A stretch of DNA of 64,000 nucleotides from Larkinella rosea (GTDB lineage: Bacteria > Bacteroidota > Bacteroidia > Cytophagales > Spirosomataceae), in NCBI RefSeq assembly GCF_003858635.1, contig NZ_RQJO01000008.1, positions 372,001 through 436,000 of the forward strand. Direction: 5' to 3'. The translations under genes and the position numbers were made by a program. This document shows, piece by piece, positions 62,033 to 64,000 of the stretch. The notes below the pieces were generated by a model. It worked only from the letters and a program-made list of their open reading frames with translations. It had not been told where the DNA came from and searched no databases. How positions within the stretch are numbered: the first letter of the stretch is position 1; each line of letters opens with the position of its first letter.

Positions 62033-63718
62033 TTATTTGTAATGCATCTCGATGCGGTGCTCCCCACCGGGCAGGTTGTTAACCTTTACATACAAGCTCC
62101 CCCTTACTTTTTCCAACGTTGAGGTACTCGCTTTGCCATCAACTGTTAAGTGGGTCAGACGTTTCCCGGCTGGTAAAAGCTGGCGAAAGTTGTACGTTTT
62201 TGATGCCCCTTGCAGGGATACGTTAATGGTTTTGCGCTTCGGATCATGGAGGTATTTATAGTGCACATATTTTCCTGACGGGCCATACGCGACGGTTATG
62301 TCGGCTTCGTTTTTCCCGGCGGCTAACCACCGGGGCGTCAACTCAACCTGCTCGAACGAATGCCCCAGATCGACGACCCCGGCCAGGCCTTCGATCATCG
62401 CACTCAGGATGGCCGCCTGTCCCCAGTTATCTGGAATTCCTTCGTCCACCGTACCGTCGGGTTTGTACGATACCGGAAGCTTTCCGCCATGTTTCTCATT
62501 GAGTTGCATCATCCGCTGGAGAATGTCCACGCCGTATTCTTCAAAACCGTGTTGAAATGCGGCTTTCGCCAGTTCTCCGCCAACAATCGTGTTCACCCCG
62601 CCATTCATATACGAACCCGGCAGGTAATCCGCATAACTCGGCTCCACGGGCGGGTAGACACCGAACCATTCCGCAAATGAATTTTCCACGTTTTTACCCT
62701 TCAGATTCTGGTACGTCCGAATAATGGATTGGGCCATGGCGTCTGTCGGCAACCCGCGGTTAATGTCATATGGATTCGACAAACTCAGGGTGGTTTTCTG
62801 ATCCATTTTCAGATAGGAGGGAACCGGATCGTCGGGAACAAAGTGGGCGTAATAGGTCCCATTCCAGCAAAGATCATTCGTTCGCTTTCGAAGGCCATTG
62901 GCCTGTTCTGTCCAGTAGCGGGCTTTCGCGGAATTGCCTAACGAAGTGTAAAGCTGCGCCAATTGCCGGCAAGCCGCGTAGGTGCCGCTGTTGTCGCCGT
63001 GCATAATGCCCATCGGCGTGTTTTCGTCAATGTTGAAAATACCGGTTTGTACGTCTTTTCCCTGCTTGACATATTCGGCCCGGGAGGTCGGTAGCTGCAT
63101 AAAATCCCAGGTGTCGAGGGTATAGCCCCGCTTCACCAGCTGGTGTTTTTTCGACCAGCGCAAGGGATCGGTCATCGAATAACGAATTCCTTTTTCCAGC
63201 CGGGGAATCCAGGTTCTGAGGTATGCCGTGTCGCCGGTGGCCTGCCAGATGTAATGCCCACCTTCGACCATCAGGTATTCCAGATCGGCCTCAACCGGTA
63301 GCCGGTGCATTTGGATGGTATCCCGGGCAAACACCTTCCAATACCGTTTCTCGAATAGATTGAGCCGGTGATTTTCCCGCGCGACCATCGGGTAATAATA
63401 GTCAAAATAGAGCCCTTCGGAGGTTTGTTGCTCGATAAAAAACTGCCAGAAACTGCTGATATCCGGTTCCAGGTATTTCATGGCTTTCATGACGTGGACG
63501 TGGTCCCGAATCCACTGCACAAACTGTTTCCGCTCTTTCCCGCCGAAGTAAACGGTTTTTCGGTACTGCGTATGAATGAGCTGTTCTTTCAGGCTGTTAA
63601 AAAATGCCCCGTATTCATCCGTTCCTTTGCCAAATTGAGTAGGTTGCTGACCCAAACAGGTGGGTAAACTTCCGGCAACCCATGCAACAACGAGCAGAAT
63701 TTTATAAAGCGGTTTCAT
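62033..63718 (-). CDS. Secreted six-hairpin (alpha/alpha)6 glycosidase-like protein
   Basis: A 561-residue exported protein (signal peptide ending LPTCLGQ). The body is helical with repeated Trp/Tyr-rich loops: FVQWIRDHVHVMKAM, LPVEADLEYLMVEGGHYIW, GYTLDTWDFMQLP, MHGDNSGTYAACRQLAQLY and PDNWGQAAILSAMIEGLAG. This is the pattern of six-hairpin glycosidases such as GH63, GH37 and GH78 relatives. A beta-rich C-terminus (about 470-561) ends the chain. Acidic residues in DTWD and EAD are candidate catalytic groups. The family is not pinned down. It is the first chromosomal gene beyond the island on this side. Confidence 0.68.
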   Translation of the reverse strand: MKPLYKILLVVAWVAGSLPTCLGQQPTQFGKGTDEYGAFFNSLKEQLIHTQYRKTVYFGGKERKQFVQWIRDHVHVMKAMKYLEPDISSFWQFFIEQQTSEGLYFDYYYPMVARENHRLNLFEKRYWKVFARDTIQMHRLPVEADLEYLMVEGGHYIWQATGDTAYLRTWIPRLEKGIRYSMTDPLRWSKKHQLVKRGYTLDTWDFMQLPTSRAEYVKQGKDVQTGIFNIDENTPMGIMHGDNSGTYAACRQLAQLYTSLGNSAKARYWTEQANGLRKRTNDLCWNGTYYAHFVPDDPVPSYLKMDQKTTLSLSNPYDINRGLPTDAMAQSIIRTYQNLKGKNVENSFAEWFGVYPPVEPSYADYLPGSYMNGGVNTIVGGELAKAAFQHGFEEYGVDILQRMMQLNEKHGGKLPVSYKPDGTVDEGIPDNWGQAAILSAMIEGLAGVVDLGHSFEQVELTPRWLAAGKNEADITVAYGPSGKYVHYKYLHDPKRKTINVSLQGASKTYNFRQLLPAGKRLTHLTVDGKASTSTLEKVRGSLYVKVNNLPGGEHRIEMHYK

Positions 63719-63888
63719 CGTTTTTTGGGATGGACTTTAATGTGTTAATGGCAAGAAAGACAACGCCGGTCAGGTCGTTGTCCTACTTTGTCGACTCTCA
63801 GGATAAAGCAGGACAAGCAAGCCGTGCCGGACACCTTGTTTGCAGGTGGAACCCCTCAACCATACTGGTGGATTACCTGATAAATCAG
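63719..63888. other. Divergent intergenic region
   Basis: This 170-nt gap between the minus-strand glycosidase and the plus-strand secreted protein must contain both promoters. No clear consensus element was identified. Confidence 0.35.
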
Positions 63889-64000
63889 ATGAAAACGGTT
63901 GTCTTTAAAAAATACAGTTTGCTGTTCAGTCTGGTCGTTCTGGCCTTCGCTGGTTACGCGCAGCCCGCGACTTCGGACAAAACCGCTGAAACGCCTAATC
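63889..64000 (+). CDS. Start of a secreted protein (3' truncated by window)
   Basis: From the ATG at 63889 the frame is open to the window end. It encodes MKTVVFKKYSLLFSLVVLAF then AGYAQPATSDKTAETPN, a typical signal peptide with cleavage after YAQ. Only 37 residues are visible, so the product cannot be named. It is divergent from the glycosidase. Confidence 0.6.
   Translation, partial: MKTVVFKKYSLLFSLVVLAFAGYAQPATSDKTAETPN

Overview
The window reads as chromosomal DNA of a Bacteroidota bacterium of the Cytophagales, most like Spirosomaceae (Spirosoma/Larkinella type). The reasons are a protein with a C-terminal type IX secretion (CHU_C/type B) sorting domain, a TonB-dependent receptor with a DUF4249 lipoprotein, 7TMR-DISM and LytS/LytTR two-component pairs, the Bacteroidota-style fusion of a CusA pump to a TolC-like channel, and promoters resembling the Bacteroidota TAnnTTTG -7 element. 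The genus is an inference. Most of the window is moderately GC-rich; about 53.7-60.7 kb is strikingly AT-rich.

Layout. 0-6.8 kb (+): end of a YheT-like hydrolase, a 2-hydroxyacid dehydrogenase, a large T9SS cargo protein, a methionine-type aminotransferase and a membrane fatty acid hydroxylase. 6.8-11.7 kb (-): a secreted hydrolase operon (Tat-exported phospholipase C and two five-bladed propeller glycosidases). 12-18 kb: a small ParE/RelE-like protein, a small secreted protein with a LytTR-like operator, and a Kelch / DUF4249 / TonB receptor operon. 18-24 kb: M28 peptidase, GT1 glycosyltransferase, and a 7TMR-DISM kinase with a LuxR regulator. 24-30 kb (-): an OpuB-type osmoprotectant ABC operon with a P-loop kinase, an acetyltransferase, and a LytTR/LytS pair. 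30-38.7 kb: a GH106-type rhamnosidase, small secreted proteins, GDPD, MFS and PhyH genes. 38.7-47.4 kb (+): a heavy-metal efflux operon (DUF6660, CusA-TolC fusion, CusB, a six-helix membrane protein, and a His-rich PIB-2 ATPase). 47.4-53.4 kb: nested palindromic repeats, YdeI, a broken M61 peptidase, an FAD oxidoreductase, an esterase and an OPT transporter.

53.6-62 kb is a genomic island beginning at tRNA-Gly(CCC). It holds an IS3 remnant, a four-gene defence operon on the minus strand, and an intact IS3 element. The operon is a nuclease-methylase fusion, then HsdS, then a PtuA-like ATPase, then a PtuB-like HNH nuclease. There is no HsdR translocase, so the first two genes look like a BcgI-type restriction-modification core joined in one transcription unit to a Septu-type ATPase-HNH module. 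The end of the ATPase gene carries a frameshift at a run of seven A. Restoring the frame gives a longer C-terminus that stops immediately before the nuclease start codon. This is my best candidate for an undescribed system.

Two other observations stand out. REPIN-like composite palindromes at 24.0 and 47.4 kb share an 11-base core and are nested in the second case. LytTR-type direct repeats with a 21-nt period lie upstream of two small secreted-protein genes 22 kb apart. After the island, chromosomal genes resume with a six-hairpin glycosidase and the start of a secreted protein.
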